A stretch of 64,000 nt of DNA from Chelatococcus asaccharovorans. Its GTDB lineage: Bacteria; Pseudomonadota; Alphaproteobacteria; Rhizobiales; Beijerinckiaceae. Positions 35,422 through 44,929 of the stretch are shown in pieces. Under the pieces are notes generated by a model that had not been told where the DNA came from, did not search any database, and saw only the letters and a list, made by a program, of their open reading frames with translations. Location: assembly GCF_003201475.1 (NCBI RefSeq), contig NZ_QJJK01000004.1:441479-505478 (forward strand), read 5' to 3'. The position numbers and the translations under genes are program-made. The first letter of the stretch is position 1. The number at the start of each line of letters is the position of its first letter.

Positions 35422-35996
35422 GATACGCTCACAATAATCGACTAACCCTTGTTATCCCCAACACTACAGCGCTGCGCTTAAGATTTGACTAAAGGCATAA
35501 TTGTTCCCGGAACTTGCGGCGGGATTTCGGCAGGACGGCTATTGATCCATATCATTGCGCCGATGTCTCGTCGTGCCAAGGTCATGCGCTCGCAACGCGC
35601 TGCAACCCGCTAGGGGCTTGACTCTGACAGAGTCCACCCTGTTGGGGAGACCTGCCAATGGGGAGACCTGCCAATGCCCTGCCGAAGTCGCGACCGGCCA
35701 TTTTGCAACGCCGCATGGCATCGAAGAATTGGCCGCGAAGAAATGGCCACCGACAGGTCGCGGGTCTGGAAACCCAGGCGGATGCCGCTTATAGACACCG
35801 GGTGCGAGATGCGCGGGGTTCGGTGCCAGCGGTTCCGGTGACGGGGCGCGTTGAACTTCGTGCCCTTTACGACGGCATCGAAGGCCGGTCGATAGCGGTG
35901 GCTGCCATCTTGCCGTTGCGGACGACCGGTCGAGATGTGATAAGCAGGGGCGAGGCGGGCGGCCTGACGACCGTGAGCCGCTGCTGAAGGCAAGAC
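35422..35996. other. Region upstream of mnmA without a confident gene
   Basis: It holds the sciP promoter with its CtrA-box-like site (35478-35492), a 15-bp dyad gactctgacagagtc (35620-35634) and a 16-bp direct repeat (ggggagacctgccaat twice, about 35644-35675). Several frames in both directions cross 35540-36075, but none has family-like sequence. Confidence 0.6.
35478..35492. promoter_or_regulatory. CtrA-box-like site upstream of sciP
   Basis: TTAA-N7-CTAA on the plus strand, seven of eight positions matching TTAA-N7-TTAA. It begins 57 bases upstream of the sciP start codon. In Caulobacter sciP is a CtrA target, so this fits known biology. Confidence 0.6.
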
Positions 35997-37199
35997 ATGG
36001 TGAATAGTCTCGATCTGCCGAAGACCCCTGCCGATACGCGCGTCGTGGTCGCGATGTCGGGTGGTGTGGATTCATCGGTGGTAGCTGCGCTGCTGAAGAG
36101 CCAGGGCTATGAGGTCATTGGCATCACGCTGCAGCTCTATGACCATGGGGAAGCCACCCACCGTCGTGGCGCATGCTGTGCCGGCCAGGATATCCACGAT
36201 GCGCGGCGTGTCGCTGAGCGGCTGGATATCCCGCATTATGTGCTGGACTACGAGAGCCGCTTTCGCGACGAGGTGATGGCCCGTTTCGCAGAGAGTTATC
36301 TGGCCGGCGAAACCCCTATCCCGTGTGTCGAGTGCAACCGCTCGATCAAATTTGCCGAACTGCTCGAGACCGCCCGTGACCTCGGTGCCGACGTGCTGGC
36401 AACGGGGCATTATGTCGTGACCCGGCCGATGCCGCAGGGCGGGCGCGGGCTCTATCGCGCCGCCGATCCCGACCGCGACCAGAGCTATTTTCTCTACGCC
36501 ACGACCCAGGAGCAGCTCGATTTCCTGCGCTTTCCCCTCGGTGACATGCTCAAGCCCGATGTGCGCAAGCTGGCGCATCAGTTCGGGCTCGCCATCGCGG
36601 AAAAGCCGGACAGTCAGGATATCTGCTTCGTGCCGAGCGGCCGTTACACCGAGGTCATCGAGCGCCTGAAGCCGGGAGCGGTGACACCTGGTGACATCGT
36701 GGACCACAACGGGCGCGTGCTCGGCCGCCACAACGGTATCGTTCACTATACCGTCGGCCAGAGGCGCGGGCTTGGCCTGTCTGTCGGCGAGCCGCTCTAT
36801 GTCATCAAGCTCGATGCCGAACGCGGCGAGGTCATCGTCGGCCCCCGTGAGCTCTTGGCGACACGGACGATCAGCCTGAATGCGGTGAACTGGCTTGGTG
36901 ATCAGCCCCTCGAGGGCGACGCCGTCTACGAGGTGGCGGCACGCGTGCGCTCGACGCGCAAGCCGCGGCCAGCCCTGCTGCGCGCGACATTGGACGGCGC
37001 GGAGGTCACCCTGCTCGATCCGGAGGAGGGGGTTGCCCCCGGCCAGGCCTGTGTGCTCTACGACAGCGCGGGCCCCGACGCCCGTGTCCTCGGTGGAGGC
37101 ACCATTCGCGCGGCCGCCCGGCCGCAATCCACACGCCTCGGCCGTCCGGCCGGGATGATGTCGCGAACCGGCGTCTTGCCGGCGCGTTCCTTGCCATAA
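35997..37199 (+). CDS. mnmA: tRNA-specific 2-thiouridylase MnmA
   Basis: This 400-residue enzyme inserts sulfur at position 2 of the wobble uridine in tRNA-Lys, Glu and Gln. The PP-loop [18 protein letters not shown] binds ATP. The catalytic cysteines lie in [14 protein letters not shown] and [19 protein letters not shown] and [12 protein letters not shown] are also conserved. About 20 residues after the core are low-complexity. It starts with ATG at 35997. It is followed after 21 bases by a methyltransferase gene. Confidence 0.95.
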   Translation: MVNSLDLPKTPADTRVVVAMSGGVDSSVVAALLKSQGYEVIGITLQLYDHGEATHRRGACCAGQDIHDARRVAERLDIPHYVLDYESRFRDEVMARFAESYLAGETPIPCVECNRSIKFAELLETARDLGADVLATGHYVVTRPMPQGGRGLYRAADPDRDQSYFLYATTQEQLDFLRFPLGDMLKPDVRKLAHQFGLAIAEKPDSQDICFVPSGRYTEVIERLKPGAVTPGDIVDHNGRVLGRHNGIVHYTVGQRRGLGLSVGEPLYVIKLDAERGEVIVGPRELLATRTISLNAVNWLGDQPLEGDAVYEVAARVRSTRKPRPALLRATLDGAEVTLLDPEEGVAPGQACVLYDSAGPDARVLGGGTIRAAARPQSTRLGRPAGMMSRTGVLPARSLP

Positions 37200-37220
37200 A
37201 CGACGGAAGAGACGACCAGC

Positions 37221-37874
37221 ATGGCAGAGGCGCGGTACGTTCAGCCCGACATGACCCTCATGCGCAAGGCCTATGCGCGGTGGGCCCCCGTCTACGACCT
37301 CGTCTATGACGGCATCACCGCGCCTGCGCGGCGCGACGCCGTCAATGCCGCGCTTGCCTGCGGGCGCGACATTCTCGAAGTTGGCGTCGGCACGGGGCTC
37401 TCGCTTGGCGACTACCCGGTCAATGCGCGCGTCACGGGCGTCGACCTGTCCGCCCATATGCTCAAGCGCGCAGTCGAGAAGGCGAAGAAGAACCACTGGA
37501 GCCACGTGAAGCTCTTGGCGGTGATGGACGCCTGCCGCCTCGGCTTCGCCGATGCCACCTTCGATGCCGTGGTCGCGCAGTTCCTCATCACCCTCGTGCC
37601 GCATCCGGAGGCGGCGCTCGACGAGATGCTGCGCGTGCTGCGTCCCGGTGGCGAGATCGTGCTCGCCAACCATTTCGGCGTGCCCGACGGTCCGGTCGCG
37701 AGGGTCGAGGAAGCGGTTGCCCCGCTGGCGAGCCGCCTCGGCTGGAGCTCGGCCTTCAAGGCCCGCCGTATCGAGGACTGGGCGAAGGCACGCAACGATG
37801 TCGAGGTGCTTTCGCTGACATCGGCCTTCCCCCTCGGCTTCTTCAAGGTGCTGCGGCTGCGCAAAAAGGGCTGA
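37221..37874 (+). CDS. PmtA-like phospholipid/class I SAM methyltransferase
   Basis: This 217-residue methyltransferase is of the Rhodobacter/Rhizobium PmtA type, which converts phosphatidylethanolamine to phosphatidylcholine. It has the N-terminal RKAYARWAPVYDLVYDG, SAM motif I (ILEVGVGTGLSLGDYP), VTGVDLSAHMLKRA and LRVLRPGGEIVLANHFG. It is slightly separate from mnmA, so it may share a transcript. A general COG2226 methyltransferase cannot be excluded, hence no firm gene symbol. The product would be a membrane-associated cytoplasmic enzyme. Confidence 0.75.
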   Translation: MAEARYVQPDMTLMRKAYARWAPVYDLVYDGITAPARRDAVNAALACGRDILEVGVGTGLSLGDYPVNARVTGVDLSAHMLKRAVEKAKKNHWSHVKLLAVMDACRLGFADATFDAVVAQFLITLVPHPEAALDEMLRVLRPGGEIVLANHFGVPDGPVARVEEAVAPLASRLGWSSAFKARRIEDWAKARNDVEVLSLTSAFPLGFFKVLRLRKKG

Positions 37875-38019
37875 TCGCCCTTGCGACGCTGGAGTGTGCT
37901 GATTTTATGAGGGAACCTCCGTCGTCATTCCGGGCTCGTCGCTGACGCGACGCCCTGGAAATGACCGTGAGACTCCGACAACGCCGACGCGAACCCGTGT
38001 TCACTTCGCGCGATAAGCC

Positions 38020-39123
38020 CTAGCTCGCAAGCGATCTCTGCGTCTCGGGGTCGAACAGGTGGAGCCGTGCGACGTCGCAGGTCAGCGCGACAGGCGCGCC
38101 TGCCTGCGGCACGAAGCGCCCATCCGCCATGCCGACCAGTTCGTGATCCCCGACCCGGGCGATCACCTGCGTGGTGACGCCGAGCGGCTCCGCAACCACC
38201 ACCGTGCCCTCCAGTCTCGTGCCCTGCCGTTCGCGAGCGGCGTCGGCCGGCGTGATCACGAGATCGTCCGGGCGGATGCCCACCGTCACGCGGTCCCGAT
38301 TGCCGATGCGCCGGACGACTTCGGTCGACAGCGGCAGGACATCCTGGTCGCTGAAGGCGAGGGTGGCATTCCCTCCGGACTGGCGGACCGGCAGCGCGAT
38401 GAGGTTCATGGTCGGCGTGCCGATGAAGCCGGCCACGAAGGTGCTGACCGGCGCGTGGAAAACGTCGAGCGGCGTGCCGACCTGTTCGATCCGGCCGTCG
38501 CGCATGATGACGATGCGGTCGGCGAGCGTCATCGCCTCCACCTGGTCATGCGTGACATAGACGATCGTCGTGCCGATCGACTGGTGGAGCCGCTTGATCT
38601 CGGTGCGCATCTGGCCGCGCAACTGCGCGTCGAGGTTGGACAAGGGCTCGTCGAAGAGGAAGACGGTGGGGTCGCGGACGATGGCGCGGCCCATGGCGAC
38701 ACGCTGGCGCTGGCCGCCGGACAATTCGTTCGGACGCCGCTCCAGAAGCTCGGACAATCCCAGCAGCTTGGCCGCCTCGCGCACCTTCTTGTCGATGGCG
38801 TCCTTGGGCAGCTTGGCCGCGTGGAGGCCGAAGGCGATGTTGCGGAACACCGTCATATGCGGGTAGAGCGCATAGTTCTGGAACACCATCGCGATGTTGC
38901 GGTCCTTGGGCTCCAGCGTATTGACCACCCGGTCGCCGATGGAGATCGTGCCCGAACTCAGGCTCTCGAGCCCGGCGATCATCCTGAGGGTGGTGGACTT
39001 GCCGCAGCCGGACGGCCCGACCAGGACGACAAACTCGCCGTCCTTGATGTCCAGGTTGATGCCATGGACGATCTCGATGTTGCCGTAGCGCTTGACGACG
39101 TTCTTCAGGGTCAATTCAGCCAT
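38020..39123 (-). CDS. CUT1-type ABC transporter ATPase (UgpC/MalK-like)
   Basis: This 367-residue ATPase powers the transporter of the catabolic cluster. It has Walker A (GPSGCGKSTTLRMIAG), signature ([19 protein letters not shown]), Walker B (VFLFDEPLSNLDAQLR), H-loop (YVTHDQVEAMTLAD) and a C-terminal TOBE domain with GIRPDDLVI. It is the last gene of the minus-strand run permease-permease-lyase-ATPase; only 3 bases separate it from the lyase. Sugar-type ATPases of this family also serve non-sugar substrates. Confidence 0.9.
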   Translation of the reverse strand: MAELTLKNVVKRYGNIEIVHGINLDIKDGEFVVLVGPSGCGKSTTLRMIAGLESLSSGTISIGDRVVNTLEPKDRNIAMVFQNYALYPHMTVFRNIAFGLHAAKLPKDAIDKKVREAAKLLGLSELLERRPNELSGGQRQRVAMGRAIVRDPTVFLFDEPLSNLDAQLRGQMRTEIKRLHQSIGTTIVYVTHDQVEAMTLADRIVIMRDGRIEQVGTPLDVFHAPVSTFVAGFIGTPTMNLIALPVRQSGGNATLAFSDQDVLPLSTEVVRRIGNRDRVTVGIRPDDLVITPADAARERQGTRLEGTVVVAEPLGVTTQVIARVGDHELVGMADGRFVPQAGAPVALTCDVARLHLFDPETQRSLAS

Positions 39124-39126
39124 GGT

Positions 39127-40680
39127 TCAGGCCCCGGTCGCGGTGGTCATGAGCGTCGCCATCGCGTCCGCCAGAAGTTCCTTGGACGCTGCATCCCGCG
39201 CCCGGTGGGCGGCGATGACGGCCCGCGCGTCAGCGGCCTCCCCGGTGTAAACGGCCAGGCTCTCGGCCATCGCCTCCGGCGCCGGACCGCCCGGTAGCTT
39301 GCGCACGGCCACGAAATGCTCCGGCGTCGTCACCCGGCGGAAGGTTGCCTCGTCGAAGATGGGCTCACGTCCCGCCGTCTCGGCGAAAATCCGGGCGAAG
39401 GTCTCGTAGGGCACGGTCGACAAGGTCTCTCCCGCGGCCTGCATGTGGCGGGCGAGGGTGGCAGCGATGTGGTGGGCCTTGGAGAAGGGCAGGTTCTCCT
39501 CACGCACCAGGGAATCCGCGAGCTCGGTGATGGTGGCGTAGGAGGCCTCGATATTGGCGCGCACGCGCTTTCCGTCGATTGCGGCGGAGCGTACGACGCC
39601 GGCCATCAGCGCAAGGACGCGATGGGCCGTCGCGAAGGCCTCGTAGCCCGCGCCGTGGACCTCGTGTTCGTTATCGTTCATGTCGATGAACGGCGTGTTG
39701 TGGAGGGCGAGCAGCACCGCATCGGCGTGACCGGCGGTGAGCGAGGCGAGGAGGCGCATGTGCTCCACCGGCACGGGATTGCGCTTCTGCGGCATGATCG
39801 AGGAGATCTGGACGAAACCGTCGGAGAAGCGGAGCTGCCCGATCTCATAGGCCGTCCAATAGGCCATGTCCTGCGCGAAGCGGCCGAGGCTGAGCGCCAT
39901 CAGCTTGATGGCGCCGTAGGTGGCGGCGGTGTAGTCCGCGCCGGCGATGCAGCCGTAGGAATTGCGCAGGATGACGGGAAAGCCGAGGAGGTCGGCCACG
40001 CGTTGGCGATCGAGTGGAAAGCCGGTCGTCGTGATGGCCGCCGCGCCGAGCGGCGAGCGATCGACCACCGCGCGCGCTTCCATCAGCCGGTTGAAGTCGC
40101 GCAGCAGCGTTTCGATGACGGCGCCGAGATAATGGCCGTAGGTCGAGGGCTGCGCGGGCTGGCCGTGGGTATAGGCCAGGATGATGGTGCCGGCATCGGC
40201 GCGGGCGCGCGTGATGAGGGTGTCGACGAGATCGAGCACCGCCGTGCCGAGGGTGTCGAGCCGTTCGCGCAGCGCCATCTTGAACAAGGTGTGGTCGATG
40301 TCGTTGCGCGAACGCCCGGTGTGCAGGCGGCCGGCCACATCGGGATCGACCTTCTGCGCCGCGATATCCGCGGCGATCAGCTTTTCGATATAGAAGAAGA
40401 GATCCTCGAATTCGCCGGTATAGGCCACCGGCTCGGTCATCCGCGCAAAGGTGGCTTCCACCTTGTCGAGCGCCTTGAAGAGAGCGGTTGCCTGCGCGGC
40501 ATCGAGGAGCCCCTGCTCGGCGAGCATGGTCGCATGGGCGCGGTGCAGGCGAAGGAGATGGCCGACAAGGTGCTTCTGACTATGCATGAAGCCGGGCGCC
40601 AGCACGGTTTCGGCATAGACGGGAGCGGGAAAGCGGTCGTCGCTCCCTATCGCGGCCGGGGTTGCTGTCGAAACGCTCAT
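39127..40680 (-). CDS. ArgH/fumarase superfamily lyase in a transporter operon
   Basis: This 517-residue lyase of the argininosuccinate lyase branch is longer than normal ArgH (about 460). It has HTGRSRNDIDHTLF, AYTHGQPAQPSTYGHYL and the superfamily signature SSIMPQKRNPVPVEH with the catalytic serine. ADSLVREENLPFSKAHHIAA is also ArgH-like. TGRSRNDQ of ArgH is changed to TGRSRNDID. It is embedded between CUT1 permeases and the ATPase with no argG nearby, so it probably cleaves an imported compound by beta-elimination. EDDS lyase of Chelativorans is a known ArgH-branch precedent. The substrate is unknown. Start ATG at 40680. Confidence 0.85.
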   Translation of the reverse strand: MSVSTATPAAIGSDDRFPAPVYAETVLAPGFMHSQKHLVGHLLRLHRAHATMLAEQGLLDAAQATALFKALDKVEATFARMTEPVAYTGEFEDLFFYIEKLIAADIAAQKVDPDVAGRLHTGRSRNDIDHTLFKMALRERLDTLGTAVLDLVDTLITRARADAGTIILAYTHGQPAQPSTYGHYLGAVIETLLRDFNRLMEARAVVDRSPLGAAAITTTGFPLDRQRVADLLGFPVILRNSYGCIAGADYTAATYGAIKLMALSLGRFAQDMAYWTAYEIGQLRFSDGFVQISSIMPQKRNPVPVEHMRLLASLTAGHADAVLLALHNTPFIDMNDNEHEVHGAGYEAFATAHRVLALMAGVVRSAAIDGKRVRANIEASYATITELADSLVREENLPFSKAHHIAATLARHMQAAGETLSTVPYETFARIFAETAGREPIFDEATFRRVTTPEHFVAVRKLPGGPAPEAMAESLAVYTGEAADARAVIAAHRARDAASKELLADAMATLMTTATGA

Positions 40681-40685
40681 GACGA

Positions 40686-41546
40686 TTATCCCTTCAACCC
40701 GGCCAGGACGACGCCGCGGATGATGTAGCGTTGGAAGATGATGAAGACGATCAAGGTGGGCAGCGTCGCCAGCGTGGCGCCTGTCATGATCAGCTCCCAG
40801 TCGGACAGGAATTCGCCGGAGAACGAGGCGAGGCCGACCGGCACCGTGTAGAGCGCGCGGTCGTTGGTGGCGATCAGCGGCCAGAGGAAGGCCGTCCAGT
40901 TGCCGAGAAATGTGAAGATGGCGAGCGCCGACAGCGCCGGGGTGACGAGCGGCATCGCCACCTTCCACCAGATCTGGAACTCATTGAGCCCGTCGATGCG
41001 TGCGGCATGGATGTAGTCGTCGGGAATGCCCGAGAAGAACTGCCGCATCAGGAACACGCCGAAGCCCGTGATGAGGCCGGGGAACATGATGCCCCAGTAG
41101 CTGTTCAGCCAGCCGAAGTTCTTGGCCATGATGTACCAGGGCACGATGAGCATCTCGGTCGGGATCATCAGCGTGGTCAGGATCGCGATGAAGACGAATT
41201 CGCGGCCGCGGAACTTGAACTTCGCCAGGGTGTAGCCGACGAGGCTGTCGAAGAAGAGGACCGAGACCGTCACCAGCGAGCTGGTGAGCAGAGAATTCAC
41301 GAACCAGATGCCAAAACGCGTGTTCTGAAAGATATAGGTGTAGTTATCGAGTGTCGGCTCATGGGGGATGATGTTGAGCTCGTAGACCTCGTTCGGATAT
41401 TTGAACGAGGTCGCCACCATATAGACGAGCGGCACCATCATGACGACGGCGCCGAGGGCGAGCAGCGTCCAGGCGACGATGCGGCCGGGATGGATGACAG
41501 GCCCGAGGGACCAGCCGCGCGTGGTGGTGTCCGAGGCGTGGGTCAT
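40686..41546 (-). CDS. CUT1 ABC transporter permease, second subunit
   Basis: This 286-residue MalG-like permease has about six hydrophobic segments and the coupling loop DYIHAARIDGLNEFQIWWKVAMPLVTPAL. The ATG at 41546 (MTHASDTTTRGW) overlaps the first permease's end by 4 bases. A longer open frame to 42059 is the antisense and shifted frame of its neighbour. It forms the membrane channel with the partner permease, and is 5 bases from the lyase gene. Confidence 0.9.
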   Translation of the reverse strand: MTHASDTTTRGWSLGPVIHPGRIVAWTLLALGAVVMMVPLVYMVATSFKYPNEVYELNIIPHEPTLDNYTYIFQNTRFGIWFVNSLLTSSLVTVSVLFFDSLVGYTLAKFKFRGREFVFIAILTTLMIPTEMLIVPWYIMAKNFGWLNSYWGIMFPGLITGFGVFLMRQFFSGIPDDYIHAARIDGLNEFQIWWKVAMPLVTPALSALAIFTFLGNWTAFLWPLIATNDRALYTVPVGLASFSGEFLSDWELIMTGATLATLPTLIVFIIFQRYIIRGVVLAGLKG

Positions 41547-42439
41547 GAGCGGCCCCTCATCAGGCGTAGCTGCAGCAGGCTGATCACCAGAAGGATGATG
41601 AACAGCACGAGTGTCTGGGCGGCTGCATAGCCCATCTGGAACGACCGGAAGGCCGTGTCGTAGATGTTCAGCACCAGCGGTCGCGTGGAGTTCAGGGGAC
41701 CGCCGGTGCCGTTGTCCGTCATGTTGTAGACATGGTCGAAGATGCGCAGGAAGCCGATCGACGAGATCACCAGCAGGAAGACGATCGTCGGGCGCAGCAG
41801 CGGCAGGGTGATCTCGCGCAGGATCATCCAGCGGCCGGCGCCGTCGATGCGTGCGGCCTCGTAATAGCTCGACGGGATTGCCCGGAGACCGGCCAGGAAC
41901 AGCACCACCTGGAAGCCGAGCCCGGCCCAGATCGCCGGCGCCAGCACCGCCGGCAAGGCCTGCGACGTCGAGCGCAGGAAGGGCTGCACGTCGAAGCCGA
42001 CGGCGGCGAGCATGTTGTTGAAGAGCCCGACCGGCATCGGCTGGTAGAACCACCGCCACACCCAGGCCATCGCCACCGTCGTGGTGAGATGCGGCAGGAA
42101 ATAGAGCGCGCGGATGAAGCCGTGGCCGAAGCGCACCTGGTCGAGATAATAGGCGACGACGAACGCGATCAGAAGACTGATCGGGGTGCCGAGGATCAGA
42201 TAGAGGAAGGTGTTCTTCAACGTGATCCAGAAGACCGGGTCCTGTGCCATCTGCCGGAAATTGTCGAGACCGATGAATTCCGGCGGCGACAGCAGGTTCC
42301 AGCGGGTGAAGGCGATGCCGAAGGATTCGAAGGCCGGATAGAAGCGGATGAGCGAGAAGAAGACGATGGGAATGGCCAGAAAGGCCCAGGCCCAGACCGC
42401 CTGCTTCTTCTCGACCGTGAGATTGCTATAGATACGCAT
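41543..42439 (-). CDS. CUT1 ABC transporter permease, first subunit
   Basis: This 298-residue MalF-like permease has about six hydrophobic segments, FYPAFESFGIAFTRWNLLSPPEF and the EAA-type loop SYYEAARIDGAGRWMILREITLPLLRPT. The ATG at 42439 (MRIYSNLTVEKK) is chosen over an upstream start at 42526 whose extra residues are not family-like. It opens the operon, and the ROK operator candidate lies 100 bases upstream. Confidence 0.9.
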   Translation of the reverse strand: MRIYSNLTVEKKQAVWAWAFLAIPIVFFSLIRFYPAFESFGIAFTRWNLLSPPEFIGLDNFRQMAQDPVFWITLKNTFLYLILGTPISLLIAFVVAYYLDQVRFGHGFIRALYFLPHLTTTVAMAWVWRWFYQPMPVGLFNNMLAAVGFDVQPFLRSTSQALPAVLAPAIWAGLGFQVVLFLAGLRAIPSSYYEAARIDGAGRWMILREITLPLLRPTIVFLLVISSIGFLRIFDHVYNMTDNGTGGPLNSTRPLVLNIYDTAFRSFQMGYAAAQTLVLFIILLVISLLQLRLMRGRS

Positions 42440-42537
42440 CGCTCCGCTTGTTCCCCATGCTGGTCGCCACGACGTACGGATGACGTTCCTATGACGCGTC
42501 GCTCGGACGACCGCTGCGCCGATCATGGTCCAGCCCG

Positions 42538-42562
42538 ATTAAATCAGGATTGTTGATTTAAT
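42538..42562. promoter_or_regulatory. Candidate ROK regulator operator
   Basis: A perfect inverted repeat attaaatca-N7-tgatttaat stands in the gap between the divergent permease operon and the ROK gene. It is AT-rich against GC-rich flanks. Its symmetry and place fit an operator bound by the ROK dimer, controlling both directions. Confidence 0.65.
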
Positions 42563-42608
42563 ACGTGAGCCGCGCCATTATGCAAGTGTCAGCCGTGATG
42601 CGCTGCGC

Positions 42609-43910
42609 ATGAAGGCCCTGGAGCTGGCGGGAGAGATGACGGGCATGAGCGTTTCCGGCCTCGCTCCATTCGACAGGCGTGGTCACAACCGCCGTGTCAT
42701 TTTGGATGCCCTGCGCAGGCAGGGTGCGGCATCGCGGGCCGAGCTCGCGGCGACGACTGGCCTGTCCGCGCAGACGCTATCCTCCATCGCCGATGACCTC
42801 TGCCGTGAAGGGCTCCTGAAGATCGTCGGACGTCGGGCGTCGGCGCGCGGACAACCCCCGATCGATCTCGCCATCAACCGGGACGGTGGATTTGCCGTTG
42901 GGATCCACGTCGAGCACGGCCGTCTCACCGGCGTGCTGGCGGATCTCGGCGCGGAGATCCGCGACGAGACGGTTCTGTCCTGCGATACGGCGACGCCGGA
43001 GACGGCGATCGGCGCCGCCGGCCAGCTCGTCGAGCGCCTGGTGTCTGCCGCCGCTATCGACAGGGCGCGGCTGTGGGGCGTCGGCATCGTCTTGCCGGGG
43101 CCTTTCGGCCCCATCGATCTCCTGCCGGATCCGCTCTCGATGGCGGCCTGGTCAAGGGCCGATTTCAGCGGGGTCTATGCCGCGGCCCTCAGGTTGCCGG
43201 TCCTGGTCGGCAATGATGCGACCGCCGCCGCCATTGGCGAGCATCTGCATGGGGTGGCCCGCGACCTGCGCAGCTTCGTCTATCTCTATATCGCCGAGGG
43301 TATCGGCGGCGGCGTCTTCGTCGACGGGCAGCCCGCGACGGGCGCCTTCGGTAATGCCGGCGAGATCGGCCGGATGGTCATTGGACTGGCCGAGGATGGC
43401 CGGACACCGATCACCCTGGAAGATCATGCCTCGCTCGATGCCCTGCGGCGGCGGCTGAGCGAAGCCGGTTCGCCGGATGCCGCGGCCGAGGAGGGGGCGC
43501 GCCTCTTTGCGGCACGGCCGGATATCGTCGCCGACTGGCGGCAGAGCGCGGCCCGATACCTGCGCATGGCGATCGCGACGGTCGAAAATCTGTTCGATCC
43601 CGAAACCATTGTTGTGGGCGGGCCTTTGCCGCCCCCGGAACTCAAGGCGCTGATCGCCGCGCTCGAGCCTTTGCTGCCCACGGTGAGCCTGCGCAAGGAC
43701 AGGGCGCAGCCGCGTGTGATGATGGGCAGCGCCGGTCGGGCCTCGCCGGCGCTCGGTGGGGCGACGCTGCCGCTGTTCCGGGGGCTCACCCCGCAGCCGC
43801 GCGCTGCGCGCGTCCCGAAGGGCCTGCGCATGGCCCGCCAGGGCGCGGCCTCAACCGGTGCCGAAATCCGCACGCGACCAGGCGCGACCAACGGCGGAGG
43901 GGCGCGATGA
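42609..43910 (+). CDS. ROK family transcriptional regulator
   Basis: This 433-residue ROK protein has an N-terminal winged HTH (NRRVILDALRRQGAASRAELAATTGLSAQTLSSI) and a sugar-kinase-like ROK domain with VLVGNDATAAAIGEHLHG and IAEGIGGGVFVDGQPATGAFGNAGEIG. The usual CxCGxxGC zinc motif of ROK repressors and kinases is absent (GEIGRMVIGLAEDG instead), so it may sense a different ligand. The C-terminal 60 residues are low-complexity and basic. It is divergent from the permeases and probably represses the cluster. The start is ATG at 42609; an internal ATG at 42645 is possible. Confidence 0.85.
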   Translation: MKALELAGEMTGMSVSGLAPFDRRGHNRRVILDALRRQGAASRAELAATTGLSAQTLSSIADDLCREGLLKIVGRRASARGQPPIDLAINRDGGFAVGIHVEHGRLTGVLADLGAEIRDETVLSCDTATPETAIGAAGQLVERLVSAAAIDRARLWGVGIVLPGPFGPIDLLPDPLSMAAWSRADFSGVYAAALRLPVLVGNDATAAAIGEHLHGVARDLRSFVYLYIAEGIGGGVFVDGQPATGAFGNAGEIGRMVIGLAEDGRTPITLEDHASLDALRRRLSEAGSPDAAAEEGARLFAARPDIVADWRQSAARYLRMAIATVENLFDPETIVVGGPLPPPELKALIAALEPLLPTVSLRKDRAQPRVMMGSAGRASPALGGATLPLFRGLTPQPRAARVPKGLRMARQGAASTGAEIRTRPGATNGGGAR

Positions 43911-43930
43911 CGGCGCTCGCTCTCACCCTT

Positions 43931-44809
43931 TCAGGATATGGCGCCGTCGGCGGCGGGCACCGGCGCGAAGTCAAAGCCGTCTTCCGCATTGCCGGTGATG
44001 ACACCGAAGCAGCGGTCCTCGGGAAAATGGCCGGCCGCCACGACAGCCGCTTCGACGGCCGCGAAGGCGGCAAAGCCGGTGCGCGTGAGGATGGCCTGGG
44101 CCGGATCGCGGTCGGCCCGGTGGCACCAGTGCGGCTCGCCGATCTGGGCGGGGCTGTGCCAGAGATCGCCCGCGGTGAGCAGGGGACGCCCGGTTCCCGA
44201 GAGGGTGACGATGCTGTGACCCTCGGTATGGCCGGGCGCCGGCACAAGGTTGAGCTCGGCCGGTCCGTGGCGCAGCACGGGCGTCTCGGTGGAATGGCCC
44301 GTGAGGCGCCCCGCTGCGATCAGTGGCGCGATGTGAGTGCGATAGGCGGCCACATGATGCGGCAGTGCGGCGGCGTCGCCGGCCTCCTGCCAGTGGGCCA
44401 TCTCGGCGACGGGGGCGAGATAGCGGGCCTTGCGGAAGGTCGGGATTCCCTCCGCATCGCTTGCCCAGCCGACATGGTCGAGGTGAAAATGGGTGAAGAG
44501 GACGAGGTCGACATCGTCCGGGGCGATGCCCGCCATGGCGAGTTCCGCCAGGAGCCTGCCGGACAGGCCGGGGAAATAGGCGACCGGCCCGGCACCGATG
44601 CCGCAATCGATGAGGACCACCGTGTCGGCGATCCTCAAGGCAAAGGCATTGAAGCGGGTGTGAAAGCGGTGATCGGGAAACCAGCGGGCGGCCAGATCCG
44701 GCCTAAGGCTCACATCCGCCTTTGGAAAAGAATAGGACCAATCGGCAGGAGGAGGGGCTGCATCGGTCAAGGCGAAAAGAGTAGCGCCGCCAAGATCGAG
44801 CTTCCGCAT
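43931..44809 (-). CDS. MBL-fold metallo-hydrolase
   Basis: This 292-residue metallo-beta-lactamase-fold hydrolase has the metal site THFHLDHVG, downstream HTEGHSIV and AAGHFPEDR, and VLIDCGIGAG. Lactonases and related esterases share this pattern. It lies convergent to the ROK gene (20 bases apart) and divergent to the binding protein, so it probably belongs to the catabolic cluster. The substrate is unknown. A Zn2+ dinuclear site is expected from the family. Confidence 0.85.
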   Translation of the reverse strand: MRKLDLGGATLFALTDAAPPPADWSYSFPKADVSLRPDLAARWFPDHRFHTRFNAFALRIADTVVLIDCGIGAGPVAYFPGLSGRLLAELAMAGIAPDDVDLVLFTHFHLDHVGWASDAEGIPTFRKARYLAPVAEMAHWQEAGDAAALPHHVAAYRTHIAPLIAAGRLTGHSTETPVLRHGPAELNLVPAPGHTEGHSIVTLSGTGRPLLTAGDLWHSPAQIGEPHWCHRADRDPAQAILTRTGFAAFAAVEAAVVAAGHFPEDRCFGVITGNAEDGFDFAPVPAADGAIS

Positions 44810-44929
44810 GGTAATCTCCGAACTTTGATTGTGGCGATGCAGAAATCAAAATTTTGTTCATCTGCAGGCCATCCATTCTCCATGAATTAAGTGCCATCGT
44901 TCGAAAGCGATAACAAGGGAGAGACTATA

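Noticed and set aside
35539..36075. 178-codon minus-strand frame upstream of and overlapping mnmA
   Set aside because: Irregular composition, overlap with mnmA and no family; may be a decayed region but not supportable as a gene.
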